A program made the position numbers and the translations under genes. Positions 34,354-46,158 of a stretch of DNA of 64,000 bases are shown piece by piece. This DNA is from Corticium candelabrum (lineage: Eukaryota > Porifera > Homoscleromorpha > Homosclerophorida > Plakinidae), in NCBI RefSeq assembly GCF_963422355.1, contig NC_085090.1, positions 2,225,411 through 2,289,410 of the forward strand, given 5' to 3'. Under the pieces are notes generated by a model. It did no database searches. It worked only from the letters and a program-made list of their open reading frames with translations, and was not told where the DNA came from. The number at the start of each line of letters is the position of its first letter. Position 1 is the first letter of the stretch.

Positions 34354-34690
34354 AACGAGATGGACATGTTAGAGAAATCCAAAGATCAATGTAATTAATT
34401 AATCCTTAATTAAGCCAGCTAGCGGCTGTGGTGGCATGACGTGGCATGGTGACATGTATCTAGCCATAGCTACTTCAACCCTATAAAGAAAAGACAGGAA
34501 GTTCAAACTGCAAAAGATCCTATGTCGAATCAGATGGACGTGTTAGAGAAATCCGGAGATCGACGTAATTAGGTCAAAATGTGGTTGAAAACTGCTGATT
34601 AATTGTGACATGTAATGCATTGTTATCTAGCCATAGCTGCTTCAACCCCTATCAGAAAGGGACAGCAAATTCAAACTGCAAAAGATTTGT
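34354..34690. repeat. Imperfect tandem duplication, ~175-bp unit
   Basis: Two copies of a block that runs from GATGGACRTGTTAGAGAAATCC to TTCAAACTGCAAAAGAT. They begin at about 34358 and 34532 and differ by substitutions and small indels. No coding content is seen. Confidence 0.8.
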
Positions 34691-36071
34691 TCAATCGGTA
34701 CAGACAACTGACATCCTGTATAACTAGCATGCGTAGCTGGGTGTTATAGTAATTATTTTAATTAACTTGAATCACTTTATAGCACCACCTCCTAGCAACA
34801 AAAACCTATCAAAATCATGTAAGTGCTAATTTTTAAAATAATTAATTGCTCCATTTGGTACTGATGTTCTGACTATTACTCATTTGTACATACTAGCACC
34901 TTATTCATTAACGATTAACGAACGTCAATGTCAAACATTTTTCATCTCCAAGTTGGTACAGCTATCTCCAAATACTTCTTTATACTAATTAGGTCACCTT
35001 TCGCTCTCCTTGTAAATTACTTTAGTAATGCCTGCAAGCAGTGCTGTATCAACAGCCATTCATTGTGAAGACGTATTTTCTGCATCTGTGTCAACTCCAA
35101 CAGATATCAATCCTATGTACGCATATTTTAAATGAATCAAATGTAAAAAATTAAGTTGTCAGGGTTTACTCTACCTCAAATTTATGACCGTTTTACATGC
35201 CAATATCCATATGCAAATTAGATAATTTGCATGCATTTATCGTGCAATCTAATCACTACTAAATGCACTGTAAATTTATTGTTGTTTATGCATGCAAGTA
35301 GTATGCCAAAGTATAAAACATCATAATTAGTATTGAACTTGAAATATACATAATCTTACATGTAGTATATACAGTAGCGTAATTATTAATAAATATAAAT
35401 AAATAAAAAATTTTTGAATTTACCCTTTCTTGTTTTGTGTACTACAGCCTTGCTCAATGAAGTAAGACAAACTAAACAGATGCTTGTCAAGCTAGAAGCA
35501 AAGGTTGATAAAGGCATTGCGACATCTGAATTAAACCCTCTATCAAAAGTACACATTCCATCACCTAAAATATATTTAAACTGCAGTTATTGAACTGCTC
35601 TGTCTAATATTCAGAATACTTACCGAGTGCCACCTGGAGAAGAAGGGAGCTACTCGCCAGCAAGTGTTTAGTACAACTGCTACTAAAAGTAAATCTATAT
35701 TCATTTGCTGTTCTCAATTGCTGGAGAAATACAACGATTGCGTGCTGACTGACTGATACTCAAATCCAGTCAGAAAGACGCCGGCAAAGTGATGCAACAT
35801 CTCTTTACAGGAGGAGGAGATAAGTGAAGGAACGTTCAGCAACAAGAGTGGGACCAGAAAGAACAGCAACTCTCCCCGGCTCGATGCGAACCTCTTTGGA
35901 GTAAGTAGCAAGGCCATATATATGTACGAGTATATAAAATAATCAAAATGTTCACATTCATGTTTTAAAACGTCAGGTTGTTTGTATCAGCTGCATAAGT
36001 AGTATATGTTGCATGTCTGTCGAATTTTTGTTTAAGTTACACATAACATCTATAATTTCTTGTTTTCAACG

Positions 36072-36073
<2 letters not shown>

Positions 36074-36159
<86 letters not shown>
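36074..36159. repeat. (CA)n microsatellite
   Basis: Uninterrupted dinucleotide repeat of about 43 units. Confidence 0.98.
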
Positions 36160-36160
<1 letters not shown>

Positions 36161-36739
36161 CATCTATACTTACAATGAATTCTTGTAGAGTTCTTATTTC
36201 AATTCATATGTATACACATAACGTCTATACGTACACTAAATTTTTCAAAATGTCTGAAGAAGAAATATGATGAGCTGTTCATCGCGCGAAGCAAAGGCGC
36301 CATAGCAAAATCACTAACTCAAAAGTGTAGAGATCTAAGAAGAAACGTAACTGTCAGTTCGAGCGCGAGAGCAGCGACATACAAATCATACTACATGATT
36401 TCTGCGATTCATCAATCAAAGCAGATACAGGAAACGACGTTCAGAGTCATCTTCTCTTTTCTTAGCTGCGTCTTGCATCCACAGGAAGACAAAAACACAC
36501 ACCAGACGAGAGTACGCACGGTGATTGTGTACCTTCTCGTTACCTCGCCTGGAGTTGATGGCTATTGTTGTTGGTGTTAGAGCTGGATCATTGGCACCCA
36601 CAGTTGAATCTCCATGATACCATGATGACAGTATGAACAGACTCACGATGTACTCTGCACTGGTTGAAAACTTGTAAATCCCTCTGCTTTTTTTTTTGAA
36701 AAACAGAATAAGGGAAAATCATGCAAACCAAGGATACGA

Positions 36740-37565
36740 TGTTTATATATGTTCAGACCTCTGAAAATCCTGCTGATCTTCCTACACGAGGACTTACAGC
36801 TTGAGATCTCAAACAATCACAGCTCTGGTGGGAGGGACCATCGTGGCTCAAGAAGTGAAACTCATACTGGCCAATTTCAAATGCACCAGCAGTACTCTCT
36901 GAAATCTTAGAGGTGGCAAGAAAAGGAAGGCAATTGATCAAAAGCGTTGTACGAGGTAGCTAACGTCATGGATGGAGTAACGATTCAGTCCGAGAATAAA
37001 TCATCACCGTTGAAAACCGGTGCAACCAGATACTCATGTTTGAGAAAATTACTGAGAATAACAGCAATGCGTATGAAATTCGCGAAGGAAGGATTTGAAA
37101 GAGATTGACCGTTGATTCGAGAGAAGTTTTCGGAGAACCATGTTCTGATAAGTAGTATCCTCAACAATGTTGCTGGAGACTTTCGAGACACGAACACTGT
37201 GTTTGCTGTGGGAGTATGCGTTGCAGCGGAGTCAATTCCAGAAGTAATATCTACACTTAAAAGCAAAAAGAGATACTGAAACTGAAGCTTGATGAACAAG
37301 GAATAGTATACGGTGTAGTGGACAATACCACTATGCAGAGCTACCAGAGGAGTCTCGAGCTACTTCCTCGCAGAGAATACTACACATATCTAGTACTTAC
37401 GGGAAGCTCACGAACGACTGATTCATGCAGGAACGTCACACACCTTAGCCCAAATACGTCAAGTCTATTGGACTCTACAGGGGAGAGCTGAAGTGCGTAG
37501 AGCTACAGCGACGCGTGTGGTATGTCGACGACATGGCGGACCATCCTTTCGACTACCACTCTAAA
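36740..37565 (+). pseudogene. BEL/Pao retrotransposon fragment
   Basis: Plus-strand remnants of the region between RNase H and integrase of a BEL/Pao element: QTSENPADLPTRGLTA, SQLWWEGPSWLKK, then the integrase zinc-binding part near 37400-37560, with LIHAGTSHTLAQIRQVYWT-like spacing and RVVCRRHGGPSF across frame changes. Multiple stops. The ADLPTRG and WWEGPXWL pairing is characteristic of BEL/Pao. No LTR or other domain found. Confidence 0.75.
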
Positions 37566-37986
37566 CGACCATTTCTGTACTAGATGCCTATCCTTTCTAA
37601 ATAATTGCATTTATTGAAACTGCGTGCAGCAATAATTAATGGACGTTGCATGAATCTAGATGTGGAAAATTCAGTCTCTCAGCTGCGAGTGGAAGTTGAG
37701 GAATGGCCTTCTTTGCTCTTTCTGACTTTGAAAAGGTGTCCAATAGTGGTTTAGATAGACACAGATTTGCATTGACATTTCATACATCTCTTGAGTTGCT
37801 CTAAAGCTTTTGGGGAGATCGCAAGTTGGATAAAAACGAGCCATATGAACACATTCTACTACCTACCCACACGCTCGGATAGCGCTTCTATAAGAATAAT
37901 CTAACGATCCATATAGAGAATCTCTTTCTTGCATCGGCTTATACAAGAAACGTGTTAGAAACTAGCATTGCTTTTGGTTTCCTTGC

Positions 37987-38082
37987 AGTATAAGCCAATA
38001 TTAGAGGATGCCTTGAAAGGGAATGCTTACATTCTGATGTACGAGAAGCGAAGAGCACACGTCGCGGAAAATTTTATGTCTG
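37987..38082 (+). pseudogene. Possible USP C-terminal exon fragment
   Basis: An exon-like block after a GCAG acceptor encodes KPILEDALKGNAYILMYEKRR, which resembles the end of ubiquitin-specific protease catalytic domains (AY.L.Y). No catalytic His box is visible around it. The USP-like N-terminal fragment at 46.2-46.4 kb is on the opposite strand and is probably a separate event. Confidence 0.35.
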
Positions 38083-38575
38083 AGGTACAAAATGGTCAGC
38101 ATCTTCATTGTGCATTAACGGCATGTCAGTAGATATATGAGCAACCGGAAGCACTACATGTATATTTCATCATTTAGCATTTTATTAATTAATTAACTTT
38201 TCTTTTTGCAGAGTACTTTTGAAGTACAACCCACTAAGACATCAGCAGAGAATGTAGCTCAATGACCTGACAAATCGCCAAGTGCTCGCGATGACTCTGT
38301 TCACGTGTCCTATTACCGCTTCTCTGAAGTAGATATCTGCAACCTCTTTCTGGGACAAACGTATTTTATTAATTGTTGATCGATATCGCTATGTCCCATC
38401 AAGATTGAATCTGAAATTAACGGCCGTCACAGAGACAACTTGAAATGTCTGATCCATCAGCAGAGTGAAACGAGGTCGTGGCTAACCGACAAGGTACATT
38501 TTCTTTACTGTTTTATTATAGTTTATTTTAAACCAAACTTTACACTTTACTGTTATATATTGGTCTTGTTTATCA

Positions 38576-38576
<1 letters not shown>
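38083..38576. other. No gene recognised
   Basis: AT-rich sequence between the USP-like exon and a TA microsatellite. Nothing else recognised. Confidence 0.4.

Positions 38577-38632
<56 letters not shown>
38577..38632. repeat. (TA)n microsatellite
   Basis: Pure TA tract of about 55 bp that forms the left edge of a retroposon-like repeat. Confidence 0.98.
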
Positions 38633-38634
<2 letters not shown>

Positions 38635-38945
38635 AGCCCCAATGCCCGGCTTCGCCCGGAGAACAACACATGCCAGGTGATTCTCCTTTCCACTTCATAG
38701 CGCCGCAGTTGACACACACGTTTGTCATAGAGCCAATACACCATGGAAGTGGAGGAGAGACAGGTCGCCTTTGTCTAGAGGCAGAGATTATAGCATTAAT
38801 GACAGACAGACAGACAGACAGGTCGCCTTTATAAGTAGACATTATAGCAGAAAGTATCTAAAAATGCGTTTGATGGTTGGAGAGGCAGAGGGGGTGTAGC
38901 CAGGTCACGTACAGTTTGTATAGAGAACCGCTTACTGTCACTAAT
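38633..38945. repeat. Retroposon-like repeat with GACA tail
   Basis: A GC-richer segment that starts CAAGCCCCAATGCCCGGCTTCGCCCGG next to the TA tract. It contains two copies of ACAGGTCGCCTTT with a following (A)TTATAGCA block (38760-38790 and 38817-38850), separated by a (GACA)n run at 38803-38821. It resembles a LINE/SINE 3' tail but has no coding similarity. Confidence 0.45.
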
Positions 38946-39029
38946 TAGCCGTGGTGTAAGTGCTTTTACCGTTTAGTAGCAGCCAGACAGAATTTTCATT
39001 CATAGTTATATCCCGTTCAATTGCCGTTT

Positions 39030-39420
39030 CTAAAAATCCCGTTGATTGGATTAGCGATTGGTTGAAACCATTTCAACTTGGACGTTGCTGTCGTTACGAG
39101 GAACAAGTGTATCGAACTTGGCATCTATTCGACACGTCCAGTTTCAAAAAATCCCGTTGATTGGATTATTGATCCCGTTGAAGCCATTTCGACAGTCCCG
39201 TTGCGGAAAACAGGTGTATCGAACGTGGCATCTATAATTTCGACGTGAATCCCGTAACGTGCAAGTCACGTGCAATACTTACCCGGATAATCCGTTCCCG
39301 TATATAACGAATGCTGACTCTCGCCATTTCGACAGTCTCGCTGAACGTCGTCTCTTCGAAGACGTTGCTCGCGTTTCGGGGAACAGGTGCATTAAACGCG
39401 GCAGCTCTTCGACGGTCGTA
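39030..39420. repeat. Degenerate ~100-115-bp tandem repeat
   Basis: Three diverged units, each with a CCATTTC(G/A)AC block, a CGTTGCTGTCGTT or CGTTGCTCGCGTT block, a GGAACA(G/A)GTG block and a GGCATCTAT/GGCAGCTCT block. The first two also share AATCCCGTTGATTGGATTA (39037-39055 and 39150-39168). Base composition is richer in CG dinucleotides than the surroundings. Confidence 0.65.
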
Positions 39421-39765
39421 AACTGGCAAACGACTGTGAGCGTATTTTTTCAAGACCCGGATATCAGCAAAAATATCCCGTTTGCCAGCGTCGTCCGCAA
39501 TAAACGACACGCTCGGCGCGTACCGTCCGACATCGGGAACGGGCAGTCTAAATTCGGTGGAGATACAATGCGCCGTTCCGGAGATATTCCGCGAGCGCGA
39601 GTGGCGGGAAATGGCGTCGTCGTGGGAGAAGTCAGGAAGACGATCACGGTCTCACTTTCGACATTAATGAATTCGGCGTGCGCGAGCCAAATTCGGCCGA
39701 GATCGGACTCGCCGTCTTTGAGAAACGCTCGTACGGACGGACACACAGACAGACAGACACCTCTC

Positions 39766-39818
<53 letters not shown>
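39421..39818 (+). repeat. CpG-rich retroposon-like segment with TA tail
   Basis: A CpG-rich segment (TTCGGCGTGCGCGAGCCAAATTCGGCC near 39670) ends in ACGGACGGACACACAGACAGACAGACACCTCTCC and a (TA)n tail at 39769-39818. GACA plus TA tails also end the repeat at 38.6-38.9 kb, so both may belong to one non-LTR/SINE family. No reverse-transcriptase similarity seen; open frames here have no known relatives. Confidence 0.45.
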
Positions 39819-39822
<4 letters not shown>

Positions 39823-40194
39823 ACTCGTACTAGACATGGCTATTAACTCTTTGTATTTATCTGTAATTGTAGCTAACTTACGAATAATTGAATGTACAAT
39901 ATACTTTTAGGCCTACATATAACATAGATACATACATACAGACTCTTGCAAAATTATAAATCTACCCTACTCACGTGACGGACAAAATGTGTGAATGGTG
40001 TAAAATGATACCAGGAGTTCCTTCCATGATTACTTTGAACTACCAACATATAGCAATACTTGTATTCTTAGAGGTAGAGCTACCGCTAAACAATTTTGTT
40101 CGTCTTTCACTAAAGAAATTAAAGTGCGTTTGTCCGGCAGTAAACACAAATGTCCAATCTAAACAGTTTCCTTGATACGCTTTCTACTTCTGAG

Positions 40195-41945
40195 AGAACT
40201 TAACATTAAATTCATCGTCAAGTTGCACGGTCCCAACAATGGAGAAAACATGTTCATTCGCCTAGAATCAGAAATAAATGAATACAACAGCACTCATTTA
40301 GCTGAAAATGGTAAAATAGCCATGCAAAGATACAGCAAATTGAATTCAATGCCTGAGTCGGATTCTGAGTCAGAATTATGCGATCAAGAGATGAAACAGA
40401 AAAGCGAAAGAACACATCCATGTACATACAACCAGTAGTTGTTGCTGTTTGCACTTCTATTATGGCAAGAGCCCATGAAATGTTGAGACAGGCAGGAGGC
40501 ATTCCATTGGGGTTGTTTATTACGTCAGACGAGTCAAAGCCACCGTAGCTCGAGGGTTGCAATTGCTGAAAAGCGTTTTACCTCAAGAAGCTTTCTTTGG
40601 CAGAAGGCGACACGTAGGCCCAGGGAATACACTGACTGATGACTCATTTGCTGAAAGATTTGCTCTGCAAGACGCTAGGCCTGAAGTTGCCTGCTCCACT
40701 GTGCGTTTCATTTTTTTGCAAAGATGGTGGACTTGGCTGTACGATGACAAAAATCGAATTTTCAAGTCAGACAGATTACAGCTTCTGCTTGCTGTAAAGT
40801 CATTATTATATGAGACGTCCGAGGTTGAAATGGAGTTAAAGCAGCGTAACTTACTTTGCAGTTCCCTTTACAGCAAATACAAAAATTTTCAGATTTCGTG
40901 TAAAAGTACTTGTGCGAGGAGAGAGTAGGCTTTGTTTGTGTTACCGACGACATAAGCTCGTGAGAGGCAATCACACTAATAACTACTCTGGGACAGGATT
41001 TCGCATAGTTAAAGATTTGGTCTTTGCGAGAGTAAGCTTACAGTGTTATTCAGTTGGTGGGATTCGTTACTACTGTACTGGACTATTACTTTTGCAGACG
41101 ACTACTGTCTGGCACACAACAGATTGGATCAATTTCTTGCGGTAAGATTTCGTGGAATGAAAGCAGTTTCAAATCCCTTTGAAGCCATTGAATTTGTTGA
41201 AGACAACATTTATAAGTGACTAGTAGGTCTGAGAAAAAATATCGCACAGTGGACATGCAGATAATCGTGTGCGATTGTCCTAAAGGGCAGGATGGTTCTC
41301 CGTGTCCTCACCAACACGCAATTGCCCACCACTTGCTACTGCCTTCAATGAACGCAGCTCCTGCTTGTTCAGTAGAAGAAAAGAGAAAGCTGGCAACTTT
41401 GACTCTTGGTAGCAAGAGCCGAATGGATATAGAAATTTTCGCCTCTATCCATGAAGCTCCAAAGTGTCAGGACCAGCCAAAATTTGAAAGTCAAGATACC
41501 TCTATTCGACCGACAAATGAAGACTATCCTGATATTGCTCTATGCGAGAGCTTATCGAAGAAGAGGAAACTAATAGGAGACAATCTTGACAAAGATGAGC
41601 AAACCGCAAAGAAAAAGCGACAAATAACGAGCAGACTTGAGAGTTTGTTTGATAACACGAAGGATTGAAGAAGATGACAATGACGAGTTTGTTTTGGCCG
41701 CTGAGAAGTTCTGTCAACGATATGAAAACCTGCAAAAAAACAGAAACAGTAATGCAGCTAACATCGGTTCTCTGCCGTTTTGGATAGGTTTTTGGCGGGC
41801 ATACAAAGATTCACATGCGAGGGTACTCTGCAAAGAGATAGAAGAATTGCAGTTCAAGCAACAGCTAGTGGAAGGCGAAAATTTGGAACTCACGGAAAAC
41901 TCGCGGACGGTCCACAAACGTCAAAGTGACATTGTCGGAACCCAA
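40195..41945 (+). pseudogene. Decayed MULE transposase with SWIM zinc finger
   Basis: Plus-strand remains of a Mutator-like (MULE) transposase. N-terminal part: KLHGPNNGENMFIRLESEINEYN. Core: HEMLRQAGGIPLGLFITSDESK and RGLQLLKSVLPQEAFFGRR, typical of the MULE region around the second Asp, followed by TDDSFAERFALQ and CSTVRFIFLQRWWTWLYDD. Then KQRNLLCSSLYSKY, LVRGNHTNNYSG, and a SWIM finger CDCPKGQDGSPCPHQHAIAHH near 41270-41330. The C-terminal part, with FCQRYENLQKN, is basic and acidic by turns. At least four frame changes or stops (near 40440, 40928, 41145, 41668) break it. Its terminal repeats were not found. Confidence 0.8.
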
Positions 41946-42274
41946 TAGCAACTTGAAGGACAGATAATGTATATGCTGCCTAAAAAGGTGTCACATCGCT
42001 TACACCATTTAGCGTCTAATGTTACTAGAGGGCAGCAGAATGCAGGCAAATGGTAGGTGACATTACTAAAGCCGTCTTTGAATGATAAATTTGTGTTTTA
42101 CATACGACAAAAGAGTTTTTCTGGTTCAAACTAGATAATAGAATTGGTCACAGTTTGCGTTGCTTACTCTATAGGCAACATTTTTGGACGATGAGTTGTA
42201 ACCATAACTAAATGCTCTCATTTTACGTGTGTTTGCAAATTGCAATTCGTCGTTTGTTTACAAGTTGTAATACC

Positions 42275-42566
<292 letters not shown>

Positions 42567-42568
<2 letters not shown>

Positions 42569-43539
42569 GTCCGAGTCAAAACTATTGACACATTACCGGT
42601 TTACTTGTACTATTTTTGGAAAGTCTTCTTGTTTGCTATGTAATACGAAACCAGCGCCAAATGTTTCTCAAACAGCTGAAAAGGAGTCACAAAAGCTATT
42701 CCATAGTCTGCGCATCCGCTTAGAGAACTTTTCCATCGTCAAATGAGTCGTGAAAGACAACGCCGCGATATTCTGTTACTCTACCGCTCTGGTACCAAGA
42801 AGCCATCTATGATCTCCCAACTTTTACGTGTTTCTCGCTCTAATGTTTACTGAACTCTCAAAAAGATTGGACGCTGGAGAACGTAGAGCTTCCCATGAAA
42901 GACCAAAAAACTAGCTGATAGCCACCTAACAGCCTAGTGAACATGACGCACACAAGGAACAATGAAATCAGCAAACAAACTTGCCCATCAGCTAACAGCG
43001 CAGGAAGGACTTGTCGTCAGTTCTTCCACCAGCAGAAGAGAACTTCATGACGCAGGCTATCGCTACACTAGGCCTAAGAAAATTCCGCTAGTGAAGCTAA
43101 AAACGAGATTCTGGGCGCGTCACGGTCTTGATTGGCCCACTAACTCACCAGATCTTGCACCATTAGAAAACCTCTGGGGGATCATCAAGCGACGTGTTGA
43201 GCTTCCTACGCCTCAAAACGTTCATGAACTTGAAGACGCAATCCAGGCGGAGTGGCAGTTGTTCCCACTTTATGATCTGTTGCCGTACATCGAACGCCTG
43301 TGTAGCCGAATGCGCCTTTGTGTAGCTAGCGGGGGAAATGCTATCAAAAAATGAAAGGAGGACACAATCTACTGATGCGCACTTGTGTGTTTCCAAAAGT
43401 CTAACGAACCTACAAACATACACAATAGTTCTTTTCTATTTAGAAAACGTACGTCACGTGAAAACGTACGCGTTTCTGCTCACGCTACACATGGCCACGC
43501 CTCCAAGCGTAAATGTGTCAATAGTTTTGACGCGGACTG
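42567..43539 (+). mobile_element. Tc1/mariner-like transposon, internally deleted
   Basis: A 973-bp element with terminal inverted repeats of about 28 bp (CAGTCCGAGTCAAAACTATT at left; right end differs by one base in this stretch), flanked by TA at 42565-42566 and 43540-43541. Its transposase lacks the catalytic middle, so it is non-autonomous. Confidence 0.92.
42743..43354 (+). pseudogene. Tc1-like transposase with deleted DDE core
   Basis: The N-terminus from an ATG at 42743 is a helix-turn-helix (RDILLLYRSGTKKPSMISQL, then VSRSNVY), broken by a stop at 42851-42853. A second piece from 42962 contains the paired-like part ending near KKIPLVKLK. It then jumps straight to FWARHGLDWPTNSPDLAPLENL and WGIIKRRVE, the end of the DDE domain. 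The stretch with the first two catalytic Asp residues is absent, so the protein could not catalyse transposition. Confidence 0.88.
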
Positions 43540-43540
43540 T

Positions 43541-43875
43541 ATATATTATCTATCTATCTATCTATCGTTTGTGCTAGAGAAAGAAATTATTCAATAAAAT
43601 CTATCTATCTATCTATCTATTAAGTCCCTAGGGGATCGCTCCAAGGATGAATATGGTCAATACAACAAAAAGGATTTTATGTCAGTGTCTAGACGCCGGA
43701 TTAGCGTTGCACTTCAGAAAGGCAATGCTAAAGTTATTCTAAGGAAGCTGGAAAGACTAATTTATGCTTTTTCTTCGCTTGACCTTGCTTTCACAGACGT
43801 TCAGTCTTACGTTCATTAGAATAGACAGCAGTTTTCATTAGTCTTTTGTGCTAGAGAAAGAAACTATTTAATAAA

Positions 43876-43916
<41 letters not shown>

Positions 43917-44065
43917 AGGAAGCTGGAAAGACTAATTTATGCTTTTTCTTCGCTTGACCTTGCTTTCACAGACGTTCAGTCTTACGTTCATTAGAATAGA
44001 CAGCAGTTTTCATTAGTCTTTTGTGCTAGAGAAAGAAATTATTCAATAAAATCTATCTATCTATC
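43541..44065 (+). repeat. Tandem LINE 3' ends separated by (TATC)n
   Basis: A sequence ending TTGTGCTAGAGAAAGAAA(T/C)TATT(C/T)AATAAAATC(TATC)n occurs three times (ends near 43600, 43878 and 44052). The second and third copies carry the same ~140-bp body starting AGGAAGCTGGAAAGAC (43741, 43918). The second is preceded by coding sequence (43626-43819, with YGQYNKKDFMSVSRRR and VILRKLERLIYA) that ends at TAG 43817-43819, probably the end of a LINE ORF2. The third copy starts inside that body, directly after (TATC)n, as if copied or slipped at the microsatellite. Confidence 0.75.
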
Positions 44066-44081
44066 TATCTATCTATCTATG

Positions 44082-44085
44082 TATA

Positions 44086-44147
<62 letters not shown>
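44082..44147. repeat. (TA)n microsatellite
   Basis: TA tract following the last (TATC)n array. Confidence 0.97.
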
Positions 44148-44150
<3 letters not shown>

Positions 44151-45480
44151 GCATTTTCTGAAGACTTGACTGCGACTCTGAATAAGAATCATGACCTGAG
44201 TCATCTGAATCATATTGTAAGTGTAATTTAAATGTTGCGTGAATATCTGTATATTTAAAAGGGGATGTTTAGTTGAGATGTTGAGTGCCACAAATAGTAG
44301 ACACTCTAAAGTAGGAAAAGTAATAGCTGGCAGCGTGGGAAAAATCTTGAATCTCGCTAACTATACATCGCAAACAGATAATTCTAATATCATTAGGAAG
44401 TTAGTGATGACGAGAAGACAAATATATAGAGCTTGTTTCTGATCAGTATCGTACAACTACAGAATTGGCTCCTTCCCGTATAGCACGCGATGTGATTACG
44501 CCCTCATGACCAATTAGAACGACCATCTGTGACTTCACACGCGCCGCCAGGTCAATTGTGGCATTCTAATCACTACAGGGGTCATCTGTTCCAGAAACAA
44601 AGGCTTCTTCGCTTTCCAAAGTCTCTTCTTCTTCACGCCTTACTTCAATGAGAACACGGTCGACCGCTTCTTCAACTATCCCGTCGGTCTCTCAATCAAC
44701 TCGCTTCCGTTTTGATGTGTAATGTAATCTGTATACCTTCCGTGATGCCCCTCCTAGGCTCCTACATAAACGTTTGCCGCAATTCCCACACTGCCAGCTA
44801 TTGCTTTTCCTACTTTAGTTCATACTTACCAATACATATCCATACAGTACCTTGTACAGTATCCTTACAATATATTACACAGTATATTATAACGTATATT
44901 TTACAGTATATAAACAGTATATTTTACAGTATATTATACAGTGTGTATATAATAGAAAAATTATATTTATTATGGATCACCTTACCTGCCGTCCAAATTA
45001 CTTGAATTCGATCTGTAAAGAAAGCAGCTGTAGTTAGACTACGTCAAACTGTGAGCCCTTTCGAAAACTTCCAAATCTCTACGCCGTAGTCTTGATGTCT
45101 GTGGTCGTCACTAATGTTGGTCGAGGCTCACTTTACAGCGATCACCGTCGTGTAGTCCCGATATGGGTTCCCGTCTCAATGTAGCCATCACTCGACGCCT
45201 AAATGTGTGTGTACCTGTAAGAAATTGCTGTAACTGTAAGCGATGCGTTTAAACGTCGCCTTGGTGGGTTAGTTGTCGCACGGAACGCCTACCTGCCCAC
45301 ACCCACGCTCACCCTAACTCAGCCCATAAAAATCGCCTGGCAGAACTAAAGAACACTAGGACAAGCGAGCTACAGCTCTGCCACTTTGGTTGGTGCATGA
45401 CATCTCCCATTTCAGTCTAGAAATTTTCATGTATGTATCAATATTATTAAAATTCTACACACACTAAACCAGACCTAAAT
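44148..45480. other. Unassigned sequence with short TA-rich repeats
   Basis: No gene recognised. Between 44862 and 44960 a 15-18-bp unit like ACAGTATATTATA repeats about six times with variation. The remainder has no family resemblance I can name. Confidence 0.5.
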
Positions 45481-45485
45481 ATGTT

Positions 45486-45606
45486 TTCCAGTTTTCCTGT
45501 CTCCAGAATGTGCAGTAAGTTTAGAATGGCTAGGGCAAATAAAAACGCTGACAAAACGAATCTCATTAATTGCAATAGATGAAGCTCATTGTGTCCACGA
45601 ATCGTA
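45486..45606 (+). pseudogene. RecQ-like helicase fragment
   Basis: A single plus-strand block encodes FLSPECAVSLEWLGQIKTL and ISLIAIDEAHCVHES, then stops. The IDEAHCV motif (DEAH box, motif II) with a preceding SPE block is the signature of RecQ-family DNA helicases. The expected SxWGHDFR continuation is missing and no other helicase motif is nearby. An isolated exon copy. Confidence 0.6.
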
Positions 45607-46158
45607 ATTATTAGGGCACTACTCTATCCAGACATACTATAGTTATGCAAACTTGTGATACAGAGATGACTCTTTCGGAGTCCAATTCGCTCAAGTGCAC
45701 AGACTCAGACAGTTTGCAACAAGAATTACTGGTTGGCACTTTCATGTTTATTGCATCCGTCAAATGATTCCGTGGGTTTATGCTTACCATAAGTAAATTA
45801 AAGTCGCTATATGTCACTGTACTGGTGTGAAATAAAGGCTTTGCCTCAGACTTATCCGGGTGTTTATGAAAAGTTTGCTGAAGGCAATTTGTACTCAACG
45901 GGGTAACGCCATAGATCAAACCATTGAGCAGACCACAACAGACACACAAACAACAAAAGGAGGCATAGTTGGATTTAGTTGTAATCATAACTTCAAAGGT
46001 GGATTAATTAAGAGTACCGTGTCCATCGTGGCAAGTAAGGCCTGTATGGGATTTCTAAACTTTAACATCTTTTTTGAAGTACTGAGCACGCATCATTTCT
46101 TTTAATTAAAATGGTGAAGAAACCATGTTAAATTCTCCCAACTCAATTTGTAGCATGC

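Larger units (their letters stand above)
33868..36345 (+). pseudogene. Possible BEN-domain-like gene, exon fragments
   Basis: Short plus-strand exon-like blocks with GT/AG borders: about 33868-33912 (FIQAKLDQLLPKK), from 34026 (GTKEDMERALERLTINSG), near 34784 (APPPSNKNLSKS), 35027-35117 (PASSAVSTAIHCEDVFSASV), 35447-35548 (LLNEVRQTKQMLVKLEAK, a coiled coil), near 35815-35898 (EEISEGTFSNKSGT...LDANLFG) and 36251-36345 (KYDELFIARSKGAIAKSLTQK then CRDLRRN). A coiled coil followed by a block like the BEN-domain C-terminus suggests a BEN-type DNA-binding protein. The 5' end is cut off by the gypsy insertion. I do not see a continuous frame, so it may be decayed. Confidence 0.35.
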
